NCBI RefSeq assembly: GCF_036588685.1
Contig: NC_086386.1
Location: 35,641,883-35,705,882 of the forward strand
Length of the DNA: 64,000 nucleotides
Source: Mytilus trossulus
Taxonomy: Eukaryota > Mollusca > Bivalvia > Mytilida > Mytilidae
Reading direction: 5' to 3'
In this document: piece after piece, positions 45,001 to 57,000 of the stretch
Numbering within the stretch: position 1 is the stretch's first letter
How the letters are laid out: each line of letters starts with the position of its first letter
The notes under the pieces: model-generated
Told to the model about the DNA's origin: nothing
The model's database searches: none
What the model saw: only the letters and a program-made list of their open reading frames with translations
Position numbers and translations under genes: made by a program

Positions 45001-48000
45001 AATGTTAATTAGAAATATCAAAACATTTTATTTTAGACAGATTTTTCATAGCTGGAGAAAATCATCTGTTAGCATTCTTTTTGGATTTATAAGGACAACA
45101 ATCATGGCTTTAATTCAGCTCAACATCCAAATATTCTGTGGAAGTAGTATATCAATGGAAACATTTATACTGAAACTTTTCCACTGATTTGTCCATTTCT
45201 GTATTTTTACACTTGAGTAGTCCAATACAAAACTAAAATATTGTTCATGGTTGAAATGGTAGCCCCCTAGACATTGTATTCAAAGGTTCTATCACTCATA
45301 CATGTAGAAATTTTATCAGATTTTTAAAATTTAGTCAGTTTAGAGAATTGTCATTATACAATATGACAATAGTACAAGACTTCTCTTGATGAAAATATTT
45401 TATTCTAAATCTATAAAATATTAAAAGTAGTATATCTAGCAGAGAAGCAAATTTTCAGGGACTATAACTTTAAAAAAAAAAAAAGTTTAAAGATTAATCC
45501 AGATTTAGCATAATCATGAAACAACATTGGTTTGAGTCTTTAATAAACTTTGATTGTATTAAGGACACCTATTTAAAAAGTATATTTTAATTGATTATAA
45601 TTCTTTAATTAAGTAGAAAAGAATTTATTTCGAAAGATGTGATATTGATCAGGTTATCAAAAGACGACAGCAATCATATATTATATGTTATTATATTAAT
45701 ATAGAGAAAACAATGGAAAGGTAATAATGTTTCCAAATAAACTTAAGTTTCAAAGTGGAATTAATGAAATTAAGGTTGGATTAGTTCTTGTCGATTTGTA
45801 CAAGCAACAAGAACAACCTATTCAGAAATAAATGCTTATTTACTGTTGCATCAATATTACAACACATTTAGCTCATAATGAAGGAGCTTTAATATAATTA
45901 TTTCTATACTGACCTGCAGATTATTTATCTATCAGATATAGAAAGATGGGGTATAAATATACATGTGAGTGCCATTGAGACAACTCTACATCAAGTCTAT
46001 TAATTTTGCATACTTGTATTTATACAATCTGCAAAGTTTGCCATTGATATACATATAGTTATGCAGCATAGCTTCATTGTATAATAAATTCAGTAATTTC
46101 GGTTTTTACTAATATCCGTATTTTACAAAATTTAATGGAGTTACTTTAAAAAATTTCACATAATTTTTTATATGTTGAAATTGTATGTGTGTGAGAGAAT
46201 TTATCCTCCACCAAATGAAATACTGCTTGTTAATCAGTAAATATTCTATATATATAAATGTAATTTCATGGTAAGTATATTTAACCAAATTCATATAAAA
46301 TGGTAATTTTTGAAATCTCAAGAAGAGATTTTATATGAATTTATAGGGTTAAATATACTTACCACAATCCACCACCACCCCTGGAATAAATTCAGTTTTT
46401 TGTTCACTTAATTGAAATTATTCAATTAAACGACAAATTAAAACTAAAGCTAGTGTATGTAACACAGGTGAACTATGAGGTAGGTGAGTACATCTCATGG
46501 ATGTAATTTTTAATCACCTAGGTAATTGCGATGAGAACATGTTGTGAAAGCAAACATATTCTATATATATAAATGTAATTTCATGGTAAGTATATTTAAC
46601 CCTATAAATTCATATAAAATCTCTTCTTGAGATTTCAAAAATTACCATTTTCATTTTATTTAAAAATGAATAGCAACATAAAAAAGACAAGTGATTGAGT
46701 TTAAAGAATAACAATTTCTAGACAATTATTATTAGAAAGTGCTTGAATGAAATGCTATGAATGTTGCTTTACGTGTAGCATTGGTGTTTTAATTTAGATC
46801 AAACAACCTTAAAATAACTGTAAATAGGCCAAAAAGAGGTCTCAGCAGTTTTCTACTTGCTCGGAAACAAGAACTGGAGCATCAAAAAGTCAGGTACTGA
46901 TTGCTTTTAGAAGTCTGTCAGCTGTGCTTTAGCAACAACTGTGATCTGTCCTTTCTATACATGTATATTTTATAAAAAATCTTTACACTTTTAACTTTCG
47001 CTAGAATATATCTAGCAATTATAAGGTTAATAGTATTTCATACTGCTTGGTGAAAAGGTCATCTTGTTTAAGTAAAAAAATATGATTCATTGATGTTGAA
47101 ACATCAGCAAGGTATACCATAGTTGAATCTACACAAACTAAATGCATATTTAATTGAAGACAGTATCTTGAATGATGTGGTGAAGTTTGCAGTCATAAAT
47201 TTGATACTTAATTAATAAAATAACTAATGAATAGATTTATTTTAATTATCCACAAATGTAAAAAAATTATGGATCAAGACATCCATATATAGTTAATCAA
47301 TGTTTATTTGGGTTAAAATAAGTTTGCCCAGAATACTGACATGAATGTTGAGACAAACATAATGCATTGTTTGACCTTGGTATGATGTTATCACATTGTT
47401 TAACCTTGGTAGGGTGTTATCACATTGTTTGACCCTTGGTAGGATGACGTTTTCACATTGTTTGACCTTGGTAGGATGTTATCACATTGTTTGACCTTGG
47501 TTGGATGTTATCACATTGTTTGACCTTTGTAGGATGTTATCACATTGTTTGACCTTGGTAGGATGTTATCACATTGTTTGACCTTGGTATGATGTTACAG
47601 CAATGTTTGACCTTGGTAGGATGTTATAGCATTGTTTGAGCTTGGTAGGATGCTATAGCATTGTTTGACCTTGGTAGGATGTTATAGCATTGTTTGACCT
47701 TGGTAGGATTTATTAGCATTGTTTGACCTTGGTAGGATCCTTTAGCATTGTTTGACCTTGAAAGGATTCAATAGCATTGTTTGACCTTGATAGGATGTTA
47801 CAGCATTGTTTAACCTTGGTAGGATCCTATAGCATTGTTTGACCTTGGTAGGACCCTATAGCATTGTATGACCTTGGTAGGATGCTATAGCATTGTTTGA
47901 CCTTGGTAGGATGATATAGCATTGTTTGACCTTGGTAGGATCTTATAGCATTGTTTGACCTTGGTAGGATGTTATAGCATTGTTTGACCTTGGTAGGATG

Positions 48001-51000
48001 TTGTAGCATTGTTTGACCTTGGTTGGATTTTATAGCATTGTTCGCCCTTGGTATGATGCTATAGCATTGTTTGACCTTGGTAGGATTTAATAGCATTGTT
48101 TGACCTTGGTAGGATGCTATAGCATTAGTTTAGTTTAAACCTATTTATTTATAGTGGATTTTGAAACAAGTTTTGCAACTTATATTAATCCCTTTCCACT
48201 TTGCAGGTGCGAGTGCTGCCTTGTAGCGGCATTAGCCTACTCTTTTTCGAAATCTACAAGGGTGTCTTTAACGTGCAAGAGATATGGCTCTCTCTTAACA
48301 CGGGTCAGCCATTTATCGTCCCCTTCCGACGGACTATCATCATTTCCTCAAGACCATACTCACAAATGGTGTCAAGGGAGAGCTGAAAATTGAGTTCCTG
48401 AAATTTTCACCCCGAACGGGAATCGAACCAGGAACCTTTGTGTTAGTAGTCCGATGCACTATCCACTACACCACGGCTCTCGATCTGCTATAGCATTGTT
48501 TGACCTTGGTAGGATTCAATAGCATTGTTTGACTTTGATAGGATATTACAGCATTGTTTGACCTTGGGAAGGACATTAAACTCAGTTGAATTTCTTATCA
48601 GAGATATATGTCTCATTGAACTTTGAAATTAAGTACTATTTTAGCACTGACTTTCCTACAATAGCCTATTGTACATGGTCAATTGTATTTACAAAAAAAT
48701 CTTCTATGTTGCTAAATCTTTAAATATGCAGATTAGCACGTGATCAGGGTGATCTGGTCCATTGAGATTCTTTTATCCATAATCTAAATAGTCAGTACAG
48801 TTGGTCATACATTCTATTTGGTAAACTATCCATTGGTTTGTCATAACATAAAGGTATGCACATGTTAGGATGTTCCACTTTTCTTTCTTTTGATAAATAA
48901 TTGTTTTAACTTTGAAATTTTGATCAATTTCAGCACAAAACCTTCTCAATTTTCACCATTTTAATAGTAAACTCCCTTCACTTGGTTATTGCATGTACAT
49001 TACAATTAGTACTTTGTTAAATTCTTACAAGAAGAGAAAATGATGAGTATGTTAAGATTTTGTTTCAGACTGATTAGGTTTTCCAGAAGACATACATTGA
49101 TTCTGTATTTACTAAAGAAATAAGCACATTCTCAATGTACGAATGAATGCTCTAATACATGTATGTTTTAACAAGATCATATTTGTTGTTAACTTTCAGT
49201 TAAAATCCACTGTTTAATGTTTGTAAATTATCACTGTTAATGTTTTAGTTTTCATAATAGTTGACCTGAGTTTTTCACAGTTCTTCTTTAGATCTTAGTA
49301 AAAGTTAAAAGACAACAAACATTTTGTTCCACTTTGTTTGATTATAAAAGAAAATTAAAACACCTCTGCCTTAGTTATGTTAATTGCATGAAGCATGCTA
49401 AAATAACACACTGTATTACATCAAGCAGTCTACATTCTTCTTGCTTTATAATATAATCTGTAGAAATTGTGCTAATAAAAATATAATCCTGATTGATTTT
49501 GAAAATGTTATTCCTCCCCACAAACAAACAAAAAGTTACTTAATTTAATGTTGCAATATGTGGTTGTAGTTTCTTGTAAGTGCAACTCCTACTTAACACC
49601 TAGACAGATATTGATGACACATTCACCCTTGTCAAACACTAGCCACTTGACAGTGTGCTTAATTGAATATGATCCCAGTTGTGCATAGAGGAGATAATTG
49701 AACCTGCTTTTGTAATATGTGTTAGTAGTGATAGTCTCTCATAAGTGCCATTCCCTCTAATCGGCTAGAAGGATGAATTCTGATAATAATGAAGCATTAC
49801 ACTTTTGTAGAACACTACTGAGAATTTCATGAAAGAATATAATCAAAGACCAACTTAATTAAGGGGAGATAAATAAATATAAGGGGTGGGAGTATCCTGT
49901 TTTGAGTTCACTGACAGTTCTAGTTTATGTTTGTTTTTCTTAAATTACAAATATATATATAATTGTTGAATGATATTATATGTTAGATATAGCTGCATTT
50001 CTAGAAACTGCATATATATAGTAGTTTGTTAGTATAAGAAAGTATCTTATTAACCATATAATCAGTTTTTATCTGCGGTTGCAGTGTTTACGCCAAAATT
50101 GAAACAGCATTCTCAGTTTTACTGTCTCAAATTGAGTTTACCTAGCAGAGTGCTACAGCTATCTTTTAATTTGAATTTCTGATATCTTTGCTAAAGGCTT
50201 TTAAACTGTGTGCAATTATTTAAAATACTAAAATAGCTGAATTTTTAAATCTAATCAGTCATATTTAGATATAAGCAACAATCTTGACCAAATTATAGGA
50301 ATATTTGTCACTTAGTTTCTTATATTTATATTTAAATCAAGTGGAGATCATTATGAAAATGTGTTTTTATAAGAAATATTAAAAAGAAGCATGTATAAAT
50401 GTATTTATAGATTATTTGATACAGGATATATTATACATACATGTATAAGATTTTAGGTAAAGAGTATGCATGTATTGGTATGTTCTTTATAATAGTATTT
50501 TTATTGCACAATTAACATGCTGCAAATTGAGAAAAAAAAAGTCCCTAGGTGGAGAAGAGGTCTGAGTAGTCCAACTACTATATCATAAGCCTGTCAACAG
50601 TGAGATTGTGAGTTTGAATCATGCAAGTGGAAAATGCAGTTGACTTCAATTTTAATTGACTAGGATTGTTAAGTTAACTGACGCAGTGGTTCTCTGCAGA
50701 ATCTTAACTTCCTCCACCAATTAAAACTGACAGCCACAAAATAGCATAATAGTGCTAAAAGTGGCATTAAACACCAATTAATAAAAAAAATCTATAAATA
50801 ATTGCCATAATGTCACATCGTTGTGTTATTTCAGGTAATAAGTTCATGTATTTTGTTAAGATACTTTCTATATATCTTTTAACAGGTCCAGCAGATCAAA
50901 TAGCTTCGAAAACAGCAAATCTAATTTTACAACAAACTCAATTGGAGGCAAACTAGAGCAGTATGATTCTAACTACATAGATTACTTATCAGAGGCAAAA

Positions 51001-54000
51001 CTATTATTAGAAAACTGTTCCAAGGCATGCACAGTTTGGACTTACCCATACAATGGAGATATCCCTCCACATGAAGTCTTCCAAGAAATTATGAGTCCGG
51101 AGTGTAGTAAAAAATGGTTATCTGATTCAGATGTTAGCACTGTAATAAGTGAACAAACATCAAACCTTAAAAGTTGTGATACGTCAGTTAGTGATATAAA
51201 TAGTACAGAAAATAGTCAGGTTAGTTCAGGCAATGAAGATTCTAAGGCTTCAACCAACCTTTCTGGTGCTGATGAGGTTTTTGCAAGTGATAGTTCCGTA
51301 GCATATTCAACAATTCCTGAGGTTTCGGATGTATTACGGAATATTGATTGGACATCATTAGATGACCCCAATTCACCTGTAGAGGATGTCAGTGAATTTA
51401 TTGATTATTTGAAAGAGGTTGGCACACCTCCTGAGGAAGACCCCTCTATACAAACAAGTATTCAGTCTTTAAGTTCTGTATTTAGTTCTTTACGTTCTTT
51501 ATCAAGTTCTCGGACGTCAACACCATGTACATCCAAAAGTGATTTTAGTAAACCTGATGATATTAGTGTATCAAGCAGTCTTTCATTGGAAAAATCTAGC
51601 GAAACTATTCTTAATTCAGATCAAGAATTAAGAGCAACTAGTGATCCAAAAGTTAAATTTGAAGGTGGAGATGTGACTACAGATGTGACTACAGATGCGA
51701 CTACTTTTGAAGTAATTGATTCTGTGAATCAGGCAGAGTCAAGTCACAACAAGAGTCAAGATTCCGAAACAGGAAGTGAGACATGGTCAGCAGAAAATAA
51801 ATCAGAAAATAAATCAAACCAACAGAATGATACCAGTTACATAGAAATAACCATGTCTTCATTACCACAAGGAAAATCATTACCAAATGACATGGCCACA
51901 TTACAAAACGGAACAACATCTCCGTGTAGCGATGCAAGTACTGATGGTTCAACCAAAAGAAGTGTTAGCTTTTCATTACCGACAACTTCTATGCAAAGTT
52001 CTATTTCCAAAGTGCCTTCTGGTGCAGGGTTATCTAGTACACCAGGTATAGGTAGGTATGGTTACTGATATACAATGAACTTATAAGATCACACTTTTGT
52101 TCAAACTCTTATTTGGCTACCTCTGCCAGAAAGATACTGTTTACTTGTAAAAACTAACTATTTATTGCGAGAAATTTACCTTTCCATGCTTTTGGGACTC
52201 ATGAATTCGCCATAAAAAAAATAATGCTTTTCTCTAGTTTTGCTTTTCTTATTTTGACATCAAGAAAAAAAGGCAATCATGCATGATAGTAATTTCATTA
52301 TAAATAGATTTTTTGTGAATTTGTTTATGTTGTACAATATTGTTTCCTTGTAAGGAAATATTTTAAGAGATGGATTTCAAACAATCTTTATTAACATGAT
52401 TAAGTGTGATGGATTTGAAGAGTATGAACCCTTTGACACAAGAAAGTGCTGGAAATGTTCATGGGATAGTATATATATGTAAGTCATGTAAGTATTAAAG
52501 AGACAACTGACTTAAGAAAAAGTCTCTTTACACATTACACAAAAGATCAAATGGTTGTCTGTACAGATACATCTGCAACTAGATAATTTTCAGAAGTAAT
52601 GCAGTAACTATTGGACATAATTTGAATAGCCTGTTACTATATAATAATATAAAATTGAGAAAGGAAATGGTGAATATGTCAAAGCGACAACCACCCGACC
52701 ATAGAGCAGATAACAGCCAAAGGCAACCAATGGGTCTTCAATGTAGCGATAATTCCCGCACCCGTAGGTGTCCTTCAGCTGGCCCCTAAAAATATGCATA
52801 ATAGTACACCAGTCTGCATCTGAATTAAGTACATGAAGGACTAAATTGGTCTGGCTAGTTAAATAATCACCAGGCGCTGTTCATTTTATCTTTTGTTTTA
52901 TTTGACAATGTTTAATGATCAATGATGATAGGAAAATTCAAAACTTCTTAAAAAAAATTGAAAATAAAGGAGTTTCTACATGTATTTAAAAAAAAAAAGA
53001 AGATAAATACAAATTTCTATTTTTCTTCTTATTTATTCGTCAAATCTTGCCATGCTTGCAAGCTTGCTATAAAACTGAACAAGATTCCTAATGTTTGATG
53101 AACCCTATTAAACTCCTGACCATGCTGACTACCAAGGGGAATAAGCTTCTGATATAATTAGAAAAGTTATATATCAATGTTGCCTTACCTGCATTTTCTA
53201 AACTATTTACTGTATATATATAATGACTGAGTATATTTTGTAGGACCATTCTTGACCGCCTTGTTGACCAAATTGGAAGGAATGATACAGAACCCTTTTG
53301 CTGTCAACTTTCTTCTGACCGGCATTATATCTCGCCTGGCTGCATTTCCCCAGCCTTTATTACGGTCATTCCTTCTTAGTCACAATCTTGTATTTCAACC
53401 CACTGTAAAATCATTATTACAGGTATATATATAAATATAAGCATGAAGTTTTTGGTGCATTTTGTCTGTTATATATATTTGCATGCACGTATATTGTATG
53501 AACTTGATGAATCTTGCATAAGATAAGGGTGAGGTCTGTAATGAGCTTGCTGTTTTAGTGAGCTATTGCTATGTTTTTAACGCCTCATTGGGAATTGAAT
53601 TAGAATTTTCTGAAAATATCAATAAATGCACTGTTTGTTTGCTTTGGGTTTGTCATGTGTATGTTGGGATATTTTTGATTTTAATGTCAAAGAGCCACAT
53701 GAATATCTCCATTAATAGAAGTAAGAAAGATGATGAAATTATTCAAAGGGTTAATGAGCATGATATTTGATTTCCATTTTATTCAAATCTTACACATTGT
53801 ATTGCATGTCAAGTTTCCTCCTTTTCACCTTGTTTTACTTTTTTGCTTTCTAGTTAAAATTTACAATTTCTGAATTTTACAGAAAATCACTTCCTTTATA
53901 TGTCTATGTAATAGATTGAGACAGGAATATAAATCAAGTGTCTGTGTATCTTCATCAATAGTGTCACGTCTTTTTCTTTGAGTTTTAACGACTCATTTTA

Positions 54001-57000
54001 CAGCCAAGGTTTATTTTGACAGTCCTTAACTGGATGTTGTTCCAAAATGTTTTAAAGTGGTCAATACATCTGAACATGAATACTAAAGCATTATAAATAT
54101 AGTAAAATATCTACAAATAATTCTTTTTACCACTTTTAGTCTGCATATAGTTCAGCATCTGCCAAAATAATGATTTAGCTATAGTGAATGCTTAAACTAT
54201 AACTTCAATAATCAACTCTAAATTTTTCGTGAACTAATTTAACTATAAAATGCTTAACACTGCAAATAAACCCACAAGCTTTCCATTATTCTTATTAAGA
54301 AAAAAATCATTTGACCATATAACACCAACACTTGATCTCAGCCCAATCTGTTGCAGCCAAAAAAAAATCCATTGCATCTTTCAAAATCCTTCTGACATTT
54401 ACCTTCATGGAAAAAATTCAATTGAACTAGCAAAAAAAAATGGAAATATCTGTGATACTGGAATTTATTTTGTCTGCTTTTTGAACTGAAAAGCCCACAT
54501 CGCATAGTTAGCTATAAAAGGCCTTGAAATGACAATGTAAAACAATTCAAACGAGAAAACTAATGGCCTTATTTACATAGAATATGAAAATAAAAATACA
54601 TGTATGCAATATGATTTTTTTAATATTTTTGTTCAGGTTATAGCATCAGTAAGACAAAAGGTAGACCATTGTTCCTATACCATACCAAACTTCGAACAAC
54701 TGTTGCTGAAGGCTAGAATGACCTTAATTGTAAGAGAAGAAAACTGGAGGCATGGAATAGATCCAAATCAGATTCAAAACAATGCTGTAACTGTCAGTGC
54801 CCCTCCACCACCAGAACCTGTCCAGAAAGGTAAAATTATCATTGGAAGTACTTTTATAATTATTGTTATTGTCAGTGTCTGTCTATCCACAAGAACCTGT
54901 TCTAGAAGGTTAAATTGAAATTCCCATGTACATTTGTACTGTGGATTCATTTATTTTCGTGGGTTCCAATTTTCGTGGATTAGGGAAAAATTGCTAGTTC
55001 GTGGATATTTAATCTCGTGGTTTTGCGGAAGTCTGCATACAAGCCTATAGAAAAATTGTTATTCGTTGAACATTTAATTTCGTTGTTCACCAGTATCCAC
55101 GAAAATTGGTAAATAATAATGAATCCACAGTACATCATTTCTACCATTAGTGTAAATGTCAGAACTTGTTGTAAAAGGTAAAAAAAAATCTTTATTCACA
55201 GTACTTATATAATTCTTGTAATTATTTACATTTCACTGTTATTGTAATTTTCGATCAGTGGAGATCCCTCCTGCATCAAAAACTGTAGTAAAAGATAAAC
55301 TTTTCAGTAATATGTATACCACTTTCATAGTTATTGTAAATGTAAAAAAGAAGTTGTGGTATGAGACAACTCTCCACAAGAGACCAGAATGACACAGAAA
55401 TTAACAACTATAGGTCACTTTATGGCCTTCAACACTGAGAAAAGCCCATACTGCATAGTCCGCTATAAAAGGCCCAGAAATTGCAATGTAAAACAATTCA
55501 AACTAGAAAACTAACGGTCTTATTTATTTAAAAAATTATTTATTTGAAAAAAATGAACAAAAAACAAATATGTAACACATAAACAAACAACAACCACTGA
55601 ATTACAGGCTCCTGACTTGGGACATGGCACATGTCTGTCCTCCACTGGAACCTGTCGTCAAAGGTCAAATCTTTTCACAGTGATTTGGAAGTTAAATTTA
55701 TTGTCAGTGTCCCTATTCCATCATTGTCGCACATGGTGAAATTTTTATTCTCAGCATTCTTGTAAATATTTAAAAATATTACTGTTAACATCACAGTTCA
55801 ATTTGAGGTTCTCATCATAGTCCAAGATTTAACCAGATGCTCCGCAGGGCGTAGCTTTATACGACCGCAGACGTTGAACCCTGAACGGTTGGGGCAAGTA
55901 TGGTCACAACATTCAAGCTGGATTCAGCTCTAAATTTGGATTGTGATTAAATAGTTGACACAGCATAGGTTTCTGACACAGAATGAATGTGTTCTAATGA
56001 ACTTAAAATTTTTGTTTTCTCTTAGAGCAATTCACTATGCTGTTGAATATTAATCCTCTCAAAAAAAAATTTATTTCAAAATTTTTTATTTCAAATGAGA
56101 AAATTTAACCCAATTTTTTTAATCACATCCCCCTTTCTCTTATTCCAAATTAATCTCAATTAAATTTCTAATGGAGTTTGCAACAATAACTACTCATTTA
56201 AATACATCATAAAATATTAAGATGTAAAAAAACTGCTTGTTATCACTGAATGGTAAAGATTATTTTAATTTATCAGTTGGTAGTAAAAAGTGAATATACA
56301 TTGTATATAACAAAGATTTGAGTTGATTCTGGACAAAGAAAGATAACTCCAATTAAAAAATAATATTGCTATTTCACAATATTGGGCAATTAGATATTTC
56401 TTGCTTACTATTCTGGACAAAGAAAGATAACTCTAATTAAAAAAAATATTGCTATTTCACAATATTGTGCAATTAGATATTTCTTGCCATTGTGCAATAC
56501 TGTGCAATTGAAAAGACTTGCTATTGCACAATACTTAATATAATATTTTAGATCCTGATTTGGACCAACTTGAAAACTGGGCCCATAATCAAAAATCTAA
56601 GTACATGTTTGGATTCAGCAAATCAAAGAACCCCAAGATTTCAATTTTTGTTAAAATCAAACTAAGTTTAATTTTGGACCCTTTGGACTTTAATGCAGAC
56701 CAATTTGAAAACAGGACAAAAAATGAAGAATCTACATACACAGTTAGATTTGGCATATCAAAGAACCCCATTTATTCAATTTTTAATGAAATCAAACAAT
56801 GTTTAATTTTGGACCCCGATTTGGACCAACTTGAAAACTGGGCCAATAATCAAGAATCTAAATACATTTTTAGATTCAGCATATCAAAGAACCCAACCGA
56901 TTAATTTTTTGTCAAAATCAAACTAAGTTTAATTTTGGACCCTTTGGACCTTAATGTAGACCAATTTGAAAATGGGACCAAAAATTAAGAATCTACATAC

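Larger units (their letters stand above)
41165..46651. mobile_element. Non-coding DIRS-like element with complete ITR/ICR architecture (5.49 kb)
   Basis: Left inverted repeat 41165-41346, right inverted repeat 46436-46651, internal complementary region 46241-46364. The right repeat is longer by about 30 outer bases, as in DIRS elements. The internal region is the reverse complement of the left outer end joined to that of the right outer end. There is no recognisable RT, RNase H, recombinase or gag: the longest frames are about 90 residues and match nothing I know. ATTTT occurs at both borders (41165-41169 and 46647-46651) with no further target duplication, as expected of recombinase-mediated insertion. 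Best read as a non-autonomous DIRS relative. Orientation is not determinable without coding frames, though the ICR is near the right end. Confidence 0.85.

Noticed and set aside
41165-46651. Long inverted repeat as a plain inverted duplication or a DNA transposon
   Set aside because: The internal region fusing the complements of both outer ends, and the longer right repeat, are specific to the DIRS plan and not expected of either alternative.
47827-48096. 89-aa repetitive ORF on the minus strand
   Set aside because: A 29-bp unit with few stops gives a long frame by chance; lies wholly in the minisatellite.
48405-48485. tRNA gene on the minus strand
   Set aside because: A and B boxes are present, but the anticodon stem does not pair and the sequence continues as a SINE body with a target duplication.
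47361-48573. CRISPR-like array
   Set aside because: Units are contiguous with no unique spacers, and the context is a eukaryotic intron.
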